Below the pieces are notes generated by a model. It saw only the letters and a program-made list of their open reading frames with translations. It ran no database searches and was not told where the DNA came from. Made by a program: the position numbers and the translations under genes. A stretch of DNA of 62,951 nucleotides, from positions 1-62,951 of the forward strand of contig JALEXT010000051.1 in NCBI GenBank assembly GCA_022779845.1, given 5' to 3'. The DNA is from Succinatimonas sp. (GTDB lineage: Bacteria > Pseudomonadota > Gammaproteobacteria > Enterobacterales > Succinivibrionaceae). Shown piece by piece: positions 21,825-32,469 of the stretch (position 1 is the first letter of the stretch; every line of letters starts with the position of its first letter).

Positions 21825-22339
21825 GTAAAAACAAAGAAACACATTCTCCTTTGTTGTTACTGCTCCCCTTTTTATTGGTAGCGGTGATCTTGCAAATAGC
21901 TTCATTGCCCTCTTTTATAGACGAAAATCGTCCTGATTTTGCGGCTATAGTAATGATTTTTTTTGCAACGATAGTAGGGTCTAACATCTGTCTTGAGCTT
22001 GCTTGGTTGACAGGTTTTGTCATCGACCTTTTAATTGGCGCTCCTCTTGGCATCAATGCTCTTACTCTTTGCGCTCAGGTATACCTGATATCGTCACAAT
22101 TTTCTGCTTTTTCAAAGTATAAACTGTGGCAACAAGCTCTTACCATAAGCCTATGTTCTTTAATAGTAAGAATAGGTGGATATTGGTTAGCACATGTGAT
22201 CATGCAAACTAATTACGAAACCAATTTTCTTATGCCATCTTTACTGATGGGGTTGCTATGGTTACCGCTATGCCCGCTGTTTAATTTTTTTGTATCAAAT
22301 ATAAGCGGCACAATCTCTCATGATCCGGAAAAAAAATAA
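21821..22339 (+). CDS. mreD: Rod-shape-determining protein MreD
   Basis: Small multi-TM protein directly after mreC; TGFVIDLLIGAPLGINALTL. Confidence 0.85.
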   Translation: MSKNKETHSPLLLLLPFLLVAVILQIASLPSFIDENRPDFAAIVMIFFATIVGSNICLELAWLTGFVIDLLIGAPLGINALTLCAQVYLISSQFSAFSKYKLWQQALTISLCSLIVRIGGYWLAHVIMQTNYETNFLMPSLLMGLLWLPLCPLFNFFVSNISGTISHDPEKK

Positions 22340-22916
22340 TTTAATCCTAGCTTCAGGCTCTCCTCGTCGTCGTGAACTGCTTTCAAGACTTACAAATGAT
22401 TTTCAAATAGCAATTCCAAATACAGATGAGCACATTCTTCCAAATGAAGATCCCAAGAATTTGGTTTTAAGACTTTCACTTGAAAAAGCTCTTGCAGTAC
22501 AGAAAAAATATCCGGATGCTACCATTTTATCCGCAGATACAGTAGTGACGTATGAAGGAAGGATCTTAGGAAAACCGCATGATCACAACGAAGCTTTTGA
22601 ATTTTTGAAATTACTAAACAATCGTACCCATGAAGTATTTACCGGAATATGTGTACTACTTCGTAAAGATATCAGACAAAAATGCATACAAACTCAGGTA
22701 ACGTTCGGTAATTTTAAAGAACAAATTTTAAAAACCTACGCTGACAGCGAAGAAGTATTGGATAAAGCTGGAGCATATGCCATTCAGGGGAAAGGAGCTT
22801 TTCTCGTACGCTCAATCAATGGATCAGCAAGTTCAGTGATAGGCTTGCCTCTTTACGAAACTTCAGAATTATTACTCTCGTTAGAGAGCGGAATTTTCAA
22901 CGGAGAAAGACAATGA
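22320..22916 (+). CDS. maf: Maf-family nucleotide pyrophosphatase
   Basis: LILASGSPRRRELLSRL, LSADTVVTYEGRILGKPHD. Confidence 0.92.
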   Translation: MIRKKNNLILASGSPRRRELLSRLTNDFQIAIPNTDEHILPNEDPKNLVLRLSLEKALAVQKKYPDATILSADTVVTYEGRILGKPHDHNEAFEFLKLLNNRTHEVFTGICVLLRKDIRQKCIQTQVTFGNFKEQILKTYADSEEVLDKAGAYAIQGKGAFLVRSINGSASSVIGLPLYETSELLLSLESGIFNGERQ

Positions 22917-24355
22917 ATATTCAAGAACAGACAAAAAACATTCTGTTCAAAAATTCAGATATTGACAGTCGGATAATAGAGTCTTCTCTGGCTCTTTTGC
23001 ATGAACGAAAAATTGACTTCGGAGATTTGTTCTTCGAACGGGTCTCTTCAGAAAGCTTTTTCTTGGAAGAAGGAATTATTAAAGGAGGATCCTTTGACAT
23101 TTCTCAAGGTGTCGGTGTAAGAACCGTATTGGGAGGTAAAACCGGATTTTCATACAGTGACGTACTGGATGCCGCATCTTTAAAAGAAGCTTGTCTTGCA
23201 GCGCGCTCTATTTCTCAAGAGAGTGTTGTTATCCCAAGAAGAATTTCTTTAAATAACAACAAAACGAAACCGCTTTATGATGCAAACGATCCAATTCTCA
23301 GTATACCAAGAGAACAAAAAATCAAAGCTTTGGAACGTATAGATGCTCTTGCAAGGGCAGCGGATCCAAGGGTCAAGCAAGTCATTGCCGCATTATCCAG
23401 CACATACAGGGTAATTTTAATTGCTGACAGCGATGGCAGAATATCTTGTGATATAAAACCGATTGTTTCGCTGTCTGCCAGTGTAACACTTGAACAAAAA
23501 GGCAATCGTGAGCAAGGTTTCGGTGCTGCCGGCGGAGCTTTCATGCTCGATCGCATTACCAAAGAAGAAGATTTGACAAACATTGCCAATGAAGCTGTAC
23601 GAGTAGCCGCATTAAATCTTGAAGCAATACCGGCCCCTGCCGGCAATATGACCGTAGTTTTAGGTTCAGGATGGCCGGGAGTATTAATTCATGAAGCTGT
23701 AGGTCACGGACTCGAAGGAGATTTTAATCGTACCGGCAGTTCAAACTTCACAGGAAAAATAGGCACTCAGGTTGCTTCAAAAGCCTGTACGATTGTAGAC
23801 GACGGAACCATGGCAGAACGCAGGGGGTCCCAATCTATCGACGATGAAGGCAATAAAACGCAGCGCAATGTATTAATTGAAAAAGGGATCCTCAAAGGCT
23901 ACATGCAGGATCGCCAAAATGCCATGCTTATGAAAACACAACCAACAGGCAACGGCAGACGCGAAAGCTATAACTGTTTACCCATTCCTCGCATGACTAA
24001 CACCTTCATGATGCCCGGAGACTATGATAAAAATGAAATTATCGAAGGAGTGGACAAAGGAATTTATGCGGTCAATTTCAAAGGCGGACAGGTAGATATT
24101 ACCTCCGGAAAATTCGTATTCTCCACATCCGAGGCTTACCTTATTGAACACGGTAAAATTACCGCACCAATCAAAGGCGCTACATTGATAGGCAATGGTC
24201 CAGAAACCATGAAGCAAGTTTCCATGGTAGGCAACGATCTGTCTTTTGATAAAGGAATAGGTGTATGCGGGAAAGCAGGACAGAGTGTACCTGTCGGTAT
24301 CGGCACTCCGACACTTAAGATTGACTCAATAACTGTCGGAGGTACAAAATCCTAA
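22913..24355 (+). CDS. tldD: Metalloprotease TldD
   Basis: VLGSGWPGVLIHEAVGHGLEGDFNRTGSS (HExxxH), GGTKS end. Confidence 0.95.
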   Translation: MNIQEQTKNILFKNSDIDSRIIESSLALLHERKIDFGDLFFERVSSESFFLEEGIIKGGSFDISQGVGVRTVLGGKTGFSYSDVLDAASLKEACLAARSISQESVVIPRRISLNNNKTKPLYDANDPILSIPREQKIKALERIDALARAADPRVKQVIAALSSTYRVILIADSDGRISCDIKPIVSLSASVTLEQKGNREQGFGAAGGAFMLDRITKEEDLTNIANEAVRVAALNLEAIPAPAGNMTVVLGSGWPGVLIHEAVGHGLEGDFNRTGSSNFTGKIGTQVASKACTIVDDGTMAERRGSQSIDDEGNKTQRNVLIEKGILKGYMQDRQNAMLMKTQPTGNGRRESYNCLPIPRMTNTFMMPGDYDKNEIIEGVDKGIYAVNFKGGQVDITSGKFVFSTSEAYLIEHGKITAPIKGATLIGNGPETMKQVSMVGNDLSFDKGIGVCGKAGQSVPVGIGTPTLKIDSITVGGTKS

Positions 24356-24922
24356 CTAAGAAATTAATGTATCCGGGACCTTGATCCCGGCTTTTTTGAT
24401 TTCTGTTTTTAAAAATTTAAACAGCTGTCGAGCTGCAGGTTTTTCTTCTCCGTTTTCAACTTTTAAAGCTTCTTCTTTAGCTTTTTTTACCAAATTACGT
24501 AATTTGTTACGATCAAGATCTTTACACAGCAAACACAAGGCGTTTATTGTTTCTACACCGCTATTGATAAGCTCGCTGCGCAGTTTCTCATAACGCATAA
24601 CGTCAGGATCTTCTTTTGAAGAAGCTCCTAACAGGGAAAGTTGCTTTTTTAAATCAATATCAGAATAATCACGCATAAGCTTGGCCGCATATTGTAGCTG
24701 TCGCCTTTTTTCATCGCTTCTCGGACGTAATTTTCTGGCCACACTTATGGCTTCACGTACGTCAGAAGGTAATACCAATTTAGCAAAACTTTGATCTCCT
24801 AAACTGGCTACTTCTTCTACTAATTTTCTGACAGCCTGAGCCTCGCGTTTATGAGCACTGCGGCTCATTTCATCTGGTTCGGTATCAAAGCCTTCAAAAT
24901 GAGGTATGTCGTTATTCATCAA
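24356..24922 (-). CDS. darP: DarP/YjgA ribosome-associated protein
   Basis: RSAHKREAQAVRKLVEEVASLGDQSFAKLVLP; DUF615-like. Confidence 0.85.
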   Translation of the reverse strand: MMNNDIPHFEGFDTEPDEMSRSAHKREAQAVRKLVEEVASLGDQSFAKLVLPSDVREAISVARKLRPRSDEKRRQLQYAAKLMRDYSDIDLKKQLSLLGASSKEDPDVMRYEKLRSELINSGVETINALCLLCKDLDRNKLRNLVKKAKEEALKVENGEEKPAARQLFKFLKTEIKKAGIKVPDTLIS

Positions 24923-24933
24923 TTTTCTCGTAT

Positions 24934-25185
24934 TTATCTTTGTTCACAATCAAAAAGGTCGGCAATTTTAAATACCGAAATCAGTTTCAAAAGATCTTCA
25001 TCAGCATTTATAAGCTTTAATTTTCTTCCTTTTTTTAAGCTTTTGGTCCATCTCACCAAAAATGCCACACCGGCCGAATCAATTTTCACGCCGCCAAGAT
25101 TGACTGCATCGGCAGAAAAAAAATCTGATCTTTGCTTCCACAATCTAGGAACAGTAAGCTTGGTTAACTCGGTAAAAACGATCAT
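24934..25185 (-). CDS. mlaB: STAS-domain protein, MlaB-like
   Basis: VNLGGVKIDSAGVAFLVRWTK; last gene of mla operon. Confidence 0.78.
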   Translation of the reverse strand: MIVFTELTKLTVPRLWKQRSDFFSADAVNLGGVKIDSAGVAFLVRWTKSLKKGRKLKLINADEDLLKLISVFKIADLFDCEQR

Positions 25186-25793
25186 TCAGATACCTTGGCT
25201 TTTTTTAACAAATTAATAGCTTCGCTTATACCCTTGTCTCTTATCACAGGAGACAACTCAGCCTGCTTGGCATCCAAAATACTTATATTTTCTGCTATCA
25301 AATCAAAAGCTTTCCACTCTCCGCTCTTTTTATTAAGTCTCATCTTAACGACGAAATTGATATCAGGCGCACCGTTTTGCGTAACCGTATATTTAACCGA
25401 GACAATAGTCGTATCTGCAGGTACGTCGGAAACGGGACTCACTTTTAATTCCTGATTGGAATATTTACTAAGTGCATTTGACATGGAGCGCATCATGTAG
25501 TCACCAAAGGCTTCCGTAAAAGCGTCCCTTTCTTCCTTGCTAGTTTGCTTAAGTGATGTACCGATTACCTTATATGCGGCATAACGTACATCGACATACG
25601 GTAGTAAATCCTTTTTTATGATCCCGATCACCACGTTGTTATCATGCAAACGCTCACGATTAGTTTTCAAATCATCAAATGTTTGTACTGCAATTGCATT
25701 AGCCGTTTCATAAGGGTTATCGTTTTTAGCATATGACATAAATGACGTCATCAGCATCACTGTTGCAACTATAACGGTTTTAAAAATCTTCAT
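25182..25793 (-). CDS. mlaC: MlaC phospholipid-binding protein
   Basis: Signal peptide; VDVRYAAYKVIGTSLKQTSKEERDAFTEAFGDYM. Confidence 0.9.
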   Translation of the reverse strand: MKIFKTVIVATVMLMTSFMSYAKNDNPYETANAIAVQTFDDLKTNRERLHDNNVVIGIIKKDLLPYVDVRYAAYKVIGTSLKQTSKEERDAFTEAFGDYMMRSMSNALSKYSNQELKVSPVSDVPADTTIVSVKYTVTQNGAPDINFVVKMRLNKKSGEWKAFDLIAENISILDAKQAELSPVIRDKGISEAINLLKKAKVSE

Positions 25794-25823
25794 ACCAATC
25801 TCCCTTGATCCTGTCTACCTTAT

Positions 25824-26324
25824 TTACTCTGACTTTTTCTTTTCTTCCTGGGCATCAGATCCTGCGCTGTAAAGGAACTTTCCTATAAGATCCTCCAGTA
25901 CTAAAGCAGAACCAGTATCGGTAAAGTAGTCACCGTCTTTCATATATTCACTTCCCGACTCTTCATCATAAAATCCAGGAGTTATCGACACATATTGTTC
26001 TCCTATAATTCCAGCCGTCTGAATAGATGCTTTCGATTCATTGGATAAAGACGAACATGACGAATCAATTTCCATGTCAACAACTGGGATCAGGTTTTTA
26101 TCATCAAGATAAATTTTAGAAATGCGTCCTACCGTCACTCCGCCAATTTTTACAGGAGCCCTTAACTTCAAAGAACCTATATTGTCAAACTTTGCATGCA
26201 GGGTATAAAACGCAGAACTGCCATTTAATACCAAACCGGCTATTTTAAGAGACATCACTGCCGCTGCTATAATTGATGCAAAAACAAAGAATCCAACCAG
26301 AATTTCCGCTTTTAAATATTTCAT
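25824..26324 (-). CDS. mlaD: MlaD (MCE domain)
   Basis: EILVGFFVFASI, KFDNIGSLKLRAPVKIGGVTVGRISKI. Confidence 0.93.
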   Translation of the reverse strand: MKYLKAEILVGFFVFASIIAAAVMSLKIAGLVLNGSSAFYTLHAKFDNIGSLKLRAPVKIGGVTVGRISKIYLDDKNLIPVVDMEIDSSCSSLSNESKASIQTAGIIGEQYVSITPGFYDEESGSEYMKDGDYFTDTGSALVLEDLIGKFLYSAGSDAQEEKKKSE

Positions 26325-26336
26325 TTTTATACTTTC

Positions 26337-27110
26337 CTAAAACATCAACGCGGTCAAAATAAAATCCAATCCCAGTACCGACAACGACGACTGCACCACT
26401 GTGGAGGTGGTTGCCGCACTGATCCCCGCAGAAGTCGGTTTGCAGTCATAACCGTTAAATAAGGCTATCCAAGTACAAACCACGGCAAAAACAAAAGATT
26501 TGACCGCCATTGGTATGACATCATCAAAAATATCAACGCTAGACTGCATTCCGGACCAAAAAATTCCTTCATCAAGTCCGAGCCAATCCACGCCTACCAA
26601 TTTACCGCCATAAATACCTATCACAGCAAACAACAGCGAAAGTAAAGGCAGACTAATAACACCTCCCCAGAATCTCGGTGCTATTACTCTATGCAACGGG
26701 TCTACAGCCATCATTTCTAACGCAGAAAGCTGTTCTGACGCTTTAAGTTGTCCTATTTCAGCTGTAAGTGCAGAACCTGCACGTCCTGCATATAACAATG
26801 CCGCTACCACCGGTCCTAATTCTCTGATTATCGATAAAGCTACTAATGTTCCCAAAGAGCCAGTAGCCATAAAATCTTTAAGAATATTGAAACCTTGTAA
26901 TCCCAAGACCATGCCAATAAACAATCCTGACACTAAAATTATGATCACAGACTGAACGCCGACAAAGTAAACCTCATTGATAAGCAACAAAGTATTGCGT
27001 TTAAAATCAGGCTTTACCAACAGCACATTTATAAGCATGACAAAGGAACGACCAAGTGAAGAGATCTTCTGCAGAAAATATCTGCCCAAAGCTCCCAGAA
27101 AATTCAGCAT
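26337..27110 (-). CDS. mlaE: MlaE permease
   Basis: [33 protein letters not shown]-type motif. Confidence 0.93.
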   Translation of the reverse strand: MLNFLGALGRYFLQKISSLGRSFVMLINVLLVKPDFKRNTLLLINEVYFVGVQSVIIILVSGLFIGMVLGLQGFNILKDFMATGSLGTLVALSIIRELGPVVAALLYAGRAGSALTAEIGQLKASEQLSALEMMAVDPLHRVIAPRFWGGVISLPLLSLLFAVIGIYGGKLVGVDWLGLDEGIFWSGMQSSVDIFDDVIPMAVKSFVFAVVCTWIALFNGYDCKPTSAGISAATTSTVVQSSLSVLGLDFILTALMF

Positions 27111-27904
27111 TAAAGTTCCTCCAGATAATTATCTTTTCCTTTTAGATGAAAAGCATACGGACCATCAAATTCACCGTTAATAAACTGTCTGATCCTGGGA
27201 TCTGAACTGTTTTTTATTTCTTCTGGAGTACCTTCTCCAAGAACGCTGCCTTCGGCCACTATCACAACATAATGTGCTATTTCCAAAATCTCTTTTACAT
27301 CGTGAGTTACCACTATTGAACTTAAACCCAGAGCTTCATTTAAATCAGCTATAAGCTTCACTAAAACCCCTTTGGTAATGGGATCCTGACCGACAAAAGG
27401 CTCATCATACATAATCAGTTCCGGATCAAGAACCATGGCTCTTGCCAAAGCAGCACGTCTTGACATTCCCCCTGACAATTCCGACGGGTACAACTTTGAG
27501 GCTGCACGCATTCCCACCGCCTCAAGTTTCATCATCACCACATCACGTATAATTTCATGAGGTAAATTAGTGTGTTCATAAAGAGGATAGGCCGTATTTT
27601 CAAATACGTTCATATCCTGAAACAGGGCCCCGCTTTGAAATAGCATGCTCATTTTTTGCCTAATTTTATAAAGTTCTTTACGTTTTAGGGCATGCATATC
27701 GACGCCGTCAAACAATACTTTTCCACAATCAGGCTTTAACTGAGCACCAATCAGACGCAGAACAGTAGTTTTTCCTGTTCCCGAAGGTCCCAGAACAGCT
27801 GTAATTTTTCCGCGAGGAAAAGAAACATTCAAACCGTGGTAAATATTCTTTCCTGAATATGAAAAAGAAACATTTTCAATTTTAACGATGGGATCATCAT
27901 TCAT
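27110..27904 (-). CDS. mlaF: MlaF ATPase
   Basis: [56 protein letters not shown]. Confidence 0.93.
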   Translation of the reverse strand: MNDDPIVKIENVSFSYSGKNIYHGLNVSFPRGKITAVLGPSGTGKTTVLRLIGAQLKPDCGKVLFDGVDMHALKRKELYKIRQKMSMLFQSGALFQDMNVFENTAYPLYEHTNLPHEIIRDVVMMKLEAVGMRAASKLYPSELSGGMSRRAALARAMVLDPELIMYDEPFVGQDPITKGVLVKLIADLNEALGLSSIVVTHDVKEILEIAHYVVIVAEGSVLGEGTPEEIKNSSDPRIRQFINGEFDGPYAFHLKGKDNYLEEL

Positions 27905-28062
27905 ATGTTTGAATCCGGCTGTCTGCTAACCCGCTATAAGCAGGATATAATTTATGGATAGCATGATGCTTGCCGGTATTCTACAAGATATGGCACAAAA
28001 CTCGTAACAGACAAAAAACGATATTCGACGCGAAAATATCACCTTCGTACAGGGAGCTCATT

Positions 28063-28608
28063 ATGATAAACACTTGCTACGGATTTATATCTGAACAAGT
28101 CTTTTCCCGTCTTTCCAAAATCAAACTTTTAATGCTTGATGTGGACGGGACTTTAACCGACGGGGGAATTTATCTCAACAACGATACCGGAGAATACAAG
28201 CGTTTTTACACCAAAGACGGTTTGGGGCTTACTCAATTACAATCAAAAAGTGACTGCGTATGCGCTGTTATTACCGGTCGAAGCTCCCATTTGGTAGAAC
28301 GCAGATGTGAGGAAGTTCAAATCAAATATGTGATACAAGGGCAAAAAGACAAAGCACCTGCAGTAGCAGAACTTCTAAAAAGATTCGGTTTGACCAAAGA
28401 ACAATCGGCATCAATTGGTGATGATCATAATGATTTACCTATGTTTGATGCTTCAGGTTTTTGTGCCTGTCCTCAAGATGCAGTACCGTTTATTCAAAAG
28501 CGAGCAGATCTTACTTTACATCGTGACGGCGGTCGTGGTGCTGTAAGAGAATTATGCGATCTTATCCTGATGGCAAAAGGGATCATGAATACAGACGGCG
28601 GTTTTTGA
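28063..28608 (+). CDS. kdsC: 3-deoxy-D-manno-octulosonate 8-phosphate phosphatase
   Basis: LLMLDVDGTLTDGGIYLNNDTGEYKRFYTKDGLGL. Confidence 0.93.
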   Translation: MINTCYGFISEQVFSRLSKIKLLMLDVDGTLTDGGIYLNNDTGEYKRFYTKDGLGLTQLQSKSDCVCAVITGRSSHLVERRCEEVQIKYVIQGQKDKAPAVAELLKRFGLTKEQSASIGDDHNDLPMFDASGFCACPQDAVPFIQKRADLTLHRDGGRGAVRELCDLILMAKGIMNTDGGF

Positions 28609-29189
28609 TGGCTACTACGATTAAATCTGCAGTAATTACCGTATGTCTGTTTGTTGCAGCCGTAGGCCTTTATCGCTACACCCAAACTCTGCAAGAACGA
28701 CAAAATCCTGTTGAGACTGTATCAAAAATATATACAGCTTTGGATTTTTACGGCAAAAATTATGATAAAACGGGCTTTTTGCAGCACACCATAAAAGCGG
28801 ATACAGCCAGTTACGACGATGGAAGCGGCATTGCACATTTTACCAATCCTATAATAACCACTTACAGGATCGGTAAAGACAAATATATCGAAAAATGGAC
28901 TATGAGCGGCAAACAAGGGCAAGTGCGTGACGGAGATTTTGCTTTAATGGAAAGTGATGTAGTGCTAAAACCTCTTTTTAAGGGAGCAGCCATTACCAAA
29001 GCACAAAGTCAAAGAGTTCACTACAATTTTAAATCCAATTTAGTGACATCACCTGATCTCACCATATTGTACGGAACAGGTTGGATCAATTCAGGAACCG
29101 ACTTTACAATAGATCTGAATAAAGATATTTCCACATACAAAGGCAACGTCAATGCAACTTATTACCCGGCTCAGCATTCTGATAATTAG
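28608..29189 (+). CDS. lptC: LptC
   Basis: Position and length; N-terminal TM; overlaps kdsC stop by one base (TGATG). Confidence 0.85.
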   Translation: MATTIKSAVITVCLFVAAVGLYRYTQTLQERQNPVETVSKIYTALDFYGKNYDKTGFLQHTIKADTASYDDGSGIAHFTNPIITTYRIGKDKYIEKWTMSGKQGQVRDGDFALMESDVVLKPLFKGAAITKAQSQRVHYNFKSNLVTSPDLTILYGTGWINSGTDFTIDLNKDISTYKGNVNATYYPAQHSDN

Positions 29190-29679
29190 TCTTACCGCAA
29201 TCGTATATTCGCAACAGTCTTTCGCTTTAAAAGATGATACTAGCAAACCGCTTAATGTATCCTCAAAAGAACAGTTGGCTGATCTTCAGGCCAACAAACT
29301 TTATTTCATCGATGATGTACATGCCACCCAAGGAACTATTGAAGTTTATTGCGACAAAGCTGAACTTATCCGCAACGACAAAAACGAGCTTAAAGAAGTT
29401 ACAGGCTGGGGCAAACCAGTAACCTTCAGACAGGAACTGGACAACGGAAAAATTCTTCGGACTCAATCATCAAAGCTAAAATATTATCCTTTAACCGGAG
29501 ATATCGTAATAACCGGCAATGCTACTGTCTGGCAAGGTGAATCCCACGTTTCAGGCGAAAGAATTGAATACAATACCGTCTCACAAAAAATGAAAGCACA
29601 AAACAACAACAGCCAGGGAGGAAGAGTAATGAGTACTTTTATTCCTCAAGAAATGAAATCAGACAACGGCAAAAAGTGA
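29152..29679 (+). CDS. lptA: LptA
   Basis: Signal peptide, OstA-like [18 protein letters not shown]; lptC-lptA-lptB order. Confidence 0.87.
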   Translation: MQLITRLSILIISLTAIVYSQQSFALKDDTSKPLNVSSKEQLADLQANKLYFIDDVHATQGTIEVYCDKAELIRNDKNELKEVTGWGKPVTFRQELDNGKILRTQSSKLKYYPLTGDIVITGNATVWQGESHVSGERIEYNTVSQKMKAQNNNSQGGRVMSTFIPQEMKSDNGKK

Positions 29680-29692
29680 GATATTTTCCAAA

Positions 29693-30418
29693 ATGAGTGA
29701 GCTTAAAGCTTTACACCTAAGAAAAACCTACAAAAAACGTACGGTAGTCAAGGATGTGAGTCTCGAAGTATCCAGCGGTTCTATCATTGGTTTGTTAGGA
29801 CCAAACGGCGCAGGCAAAACAACTTCTTTTTACATGTTGGTTGGGATCATCTCTTCTGAACAGGGACAAGTACTTTTAGACGGGCGAGACATTACATCAT
29901 TACCCATGCATCAAAGAGCCAGAATGGGTATCGGTTATCTTCCTCAGGAAAATTCAATTTTCAGAAAACTTACCGTTTATCAAAATCTGATGGGGGTTGC
30001 GGAACTGCAAAAAGATCTAAATAAATCCCAGCGAGAAAATTTAGTCAGCGATTTACTTGACGAATTTAACGTAGCATCACTCAGTAACAACTTAGGTATG
30101 TCCTTGTCAGGCGGAGAAAGACGCCGAGTAGAAATTGCCAGAGCTTTAGCTGCACGTCCTAAATTCATACTGCTTGACGAACCGTTTGCAGGAGTCGACC
30201 CTATTTCAGTATCTGAAATTAAAAACATAATTACGCACCTTAAAAACCGTGGAATAGGGATCTTAATTACAGATCACAACGTCAGAGAAACCTTGGGGGT
30301 TTGCGAACGAGCTTACATTGTCAGCGCCGGTGAATTAATAGCACAGGGAACCCCTCAGGAAGTTCAGGAAAACGAAAAAGTAAAAAGCGTTTATCTTGGT
30401 AAAGACTTTTCGCTCTGA
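29693..30418 (+). CDS. lptB: LptB ATPase
   Basis: [55 protein letters not shown]. Confidence 0.96.
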   Translation: MSELKALHLRKTYKKRTVVKDVSLEVSSGSIIGLLGPNGAGKTTSFYMLVGIISSEQGQVLLDGRDITSLPMHQRARMGIGYLPQENSIFRKLTVYQNLMGVAELQKDLNKSQRENLVSDLLDEFNVASLSNNLGMSLSGGERRRVEIARALAARPKFILLDEPFAGVDPISVSEIKNIITHLKNRGIGILITDHNVRETLGVCERAYIVSAGELIAQGTPQEVQENEKVKSVYLGKDFSL

Positions 30419-30441
30419 ATTCTCAATATAGAGGACAAAAA

Positions 30442-31971
30442 ATGGCCGGTTTGTTCAACTCACTTCAGCTAAGACAGACACAGAAGCTGGGATTAGCATT
30501 GACACCGCAATTGCAACAAGCCATAAAATTGTTGCAACTCTCTACATTGGAGCTAAGACAGGAGATAAAAGCCGTCGCTTTACAAAATCCCATGCTCGAA
30601 GTTGAAGATGACGGTAACGACGAGCGCTTTGAATCTTTAGAAAGTCTGGCCGAACAAGAAGCCAATGCTGACAGAAATGATGCATTTGACCCGTTTGATA
30701 ACGATTCATCGGTAAAATGTACGGATACGGCTTTTCCAGATGCCAATCAAACTGTAAACATATCCTCTGAGCAAAACACAGTACAAAATCTTTCTGAAAA
30801 TCAAGATCAAAGGCACAATTCGGCTGATACACGACACGGACAATCATTGGGAAATGACGAAGTCTACGAAGGAGAGACCACCGAAGATCTCCATGATCAC
30901 CTGCTTTGGCAATTGGATTTGTCTCCGCTTGAAGGGGCAGACAGACTAATTGCTGAAAATATAATCGACGGTATAGACGATTCTGGATATTTGCATGAAT
31001 CACTTGAAAGTATCGTTGCCACCGTCAATGAAACATACCCAGAAATTACACAGGAAGATGCTCTGAGCGTTCTTAAGCTAATTTGGAACTACGATCCTGT
31101 GGGAATAGGGGCGCGCAACGTACAAGAATGTTTAAGACTTCAGCTTGAAGCAAAAACATCTTCTGCGACAACTAAATTAGCATTACATATCGTAAACGAA
31201 TATCTAAAAGAACTATCGGTTAGAGATTTCAGAACGCTTTGTCAAAAGCTTAATATTAAAGAAAACGAATTAAAACCGGCTATTGATTTGATTACATCGC
31301 TAAATCCGAGACCAGGACGCGGCGCAGTAAAAGAAAAATCAGATTTCATAATCCCTGACGTCATAGTTATAAAAAGAGATGACGGAAGATATTTTGCTAC
31401 ATTAAACTCAAGCAGTATTCCCAAAATCAAGATCAATGAACACTACCGTCAACTAGCATCGCAAGCCCAAACAGAACAAGATCGTAAATTTTTTAAAAAC
31501 AATCTCCAGGAAGCAAACTGGTTTATGCAAAGCCTGTCAAAACGCAACGAAACCTTGATGAAGGTTGCTTCCGTTATTGTAGAAAAACAGCAGGATTTCA
31601 TGGAATACGGAGAAGGATCTTTACACCCTATGGTGTTAAATGACATTGCGTCTGAAATTGAAATGCATGAATCCACCGTATCACGCATTACGACAGAAAA
31701 ATATATACAAACTCCCAAAGGAACATTTGAACTTAAATATTTCTTCTCATCAAGTGTCAGCACCGATAACGGCGGAACGGCATCATCGAAAGCCATAAGA
31801 GCTCGCATCAAAGAGTTAATAGCAAAAGAAAACGCGAGAAAACCGCTTTCAGACAGTCGGCTGTCTACTTTGTTAGCCGATGAAGGTATTATCGTTGCCA
31901 GAAGGACAGTAGCCAAATACCGCGAATCTCTGGGAATTGCCTCTTCTTCCCAACGTAAACGTTTGGTTTGA
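30442..31971 (+). CDS. rpoN: RNA polymerase sigma-54 factor
   Basis: LRQTQKLGLALTPQLQQAIKLLQLSTLEL, ARRTVAKYRESLGIASSSQRKR (RpoN box). Confidence 0.96.
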   Translation: MAGLFNSLQLRQTQKLGLALTPQLQQAIKLLQLSTLELRQEIKAVALQNPMLEVEDDGNDERFESLESLAEQEANADRNDAFDPFDNDSSVKCTDTAFPDANQTVNISSEQNTVQNLSENQDQRHNSADTRHGQSLGNDEVYEGETTEDLHDHLLWQLDLSPLEGADRLIAENIIDGIDDSGYLHESLESIVATVNETYPEITQEDALSVLKLIWNYDPVGIGARNVQECLRLQLEAKTSSATTKLALHIVNEYLKELSVRDFRTLCQKLNIKENELKPAIDLITSLNPRPGRGAVKEKSDFIIPDVIVIKRDDGRYFATLNSSSIPKIKINEHYRQLASQAQTEQDRKFFKNNLQEANWFMQSLSKRNETLMKVASVIVEKQQDFMEYGEGSLHPMVLNDIASEIEMHESTVSRITTEKYIQTPKGTFELKYFFSSSVSTDNGGTASSKAIRARIKELIAKENARKPLSDSRLSTLLADEGIIVARRTVAKYRESLGIASSSQRKRLV

Positions 31972-31986
31972 ATATCTTTTTTGCGT

Positions 31987-32027
31987 TTGATCAAATTTTT
32001 AACAAATAAACTAAAAAATTTGATCAA
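31987..32027. repeat. 14-bp perfect inverted repeat between rpoN and hpf
   Basis: TTGATCAAATTTTT-N13-AAAAATTTGATCAA. Confidence 0.7.
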
Positions 32028-32129
32028 CACATTGTCTTTTATTGAAAAATTAACCTATTATTTACTTGTGGATGCATTAATTGTTAATGCAAATCTGCTA
32101 TTCAGTTAATACTGAATTAAGGAAGTTAT

Positions 32130-32414
32130 ATGCAAGTAAAAATTCAGGGCGTGGGCATCAAACTTACGGACGCACTCAAGGACTATGTGAATGATAAATT
32201 CAAAAAACTTGAGCGCAAGGCCGAGTTGATCAATTCGATTAACGTAACCCTCACTGTGGATAATCTTACACATATTGCCAAGGCCGACGTAGCGGTTACC
32301 GGTGACAGTCTTCACACCGAAGCCGAAGCAGAAACCATGTATGCGGCCATTGATGGTCTTATAGACAAAGTTGACCGCCAATTGGTTAAATATAAAGAGA
32401 AGCTAAAAGACTGA
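32130..32414 (+). CDS. hpf: Ribosome hibernation-promoting factor (short form)
   Basis: MQVKIQGVGIKLTDALKDYVNDKFKKLERK; 94 aa. Confidence 0.92.
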   Translation: MQVKIQGVGIKLTDALKDYVNDKFKKLERKAELINSINVTLTVDNLTHIAKADVAVTGDSLHTEAEAETMYAAIDGLIDKVDRQLVKYKEKLKD

Positions 32415-32445
32415 GTTTGGCTTTGTAATCCGTAAAATCAATATA

Positions 32446-32464
32446 ACCCCGCTTGCAAGCGGGG
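32446..32464 (+). terminator. Hairpin after hpf
   Basis: CCCCGCTTGCAAGCGGGG, directly abutting the ptsN start region. Confidence 0.65.
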
Positions 32465-32469
32465 TATTT

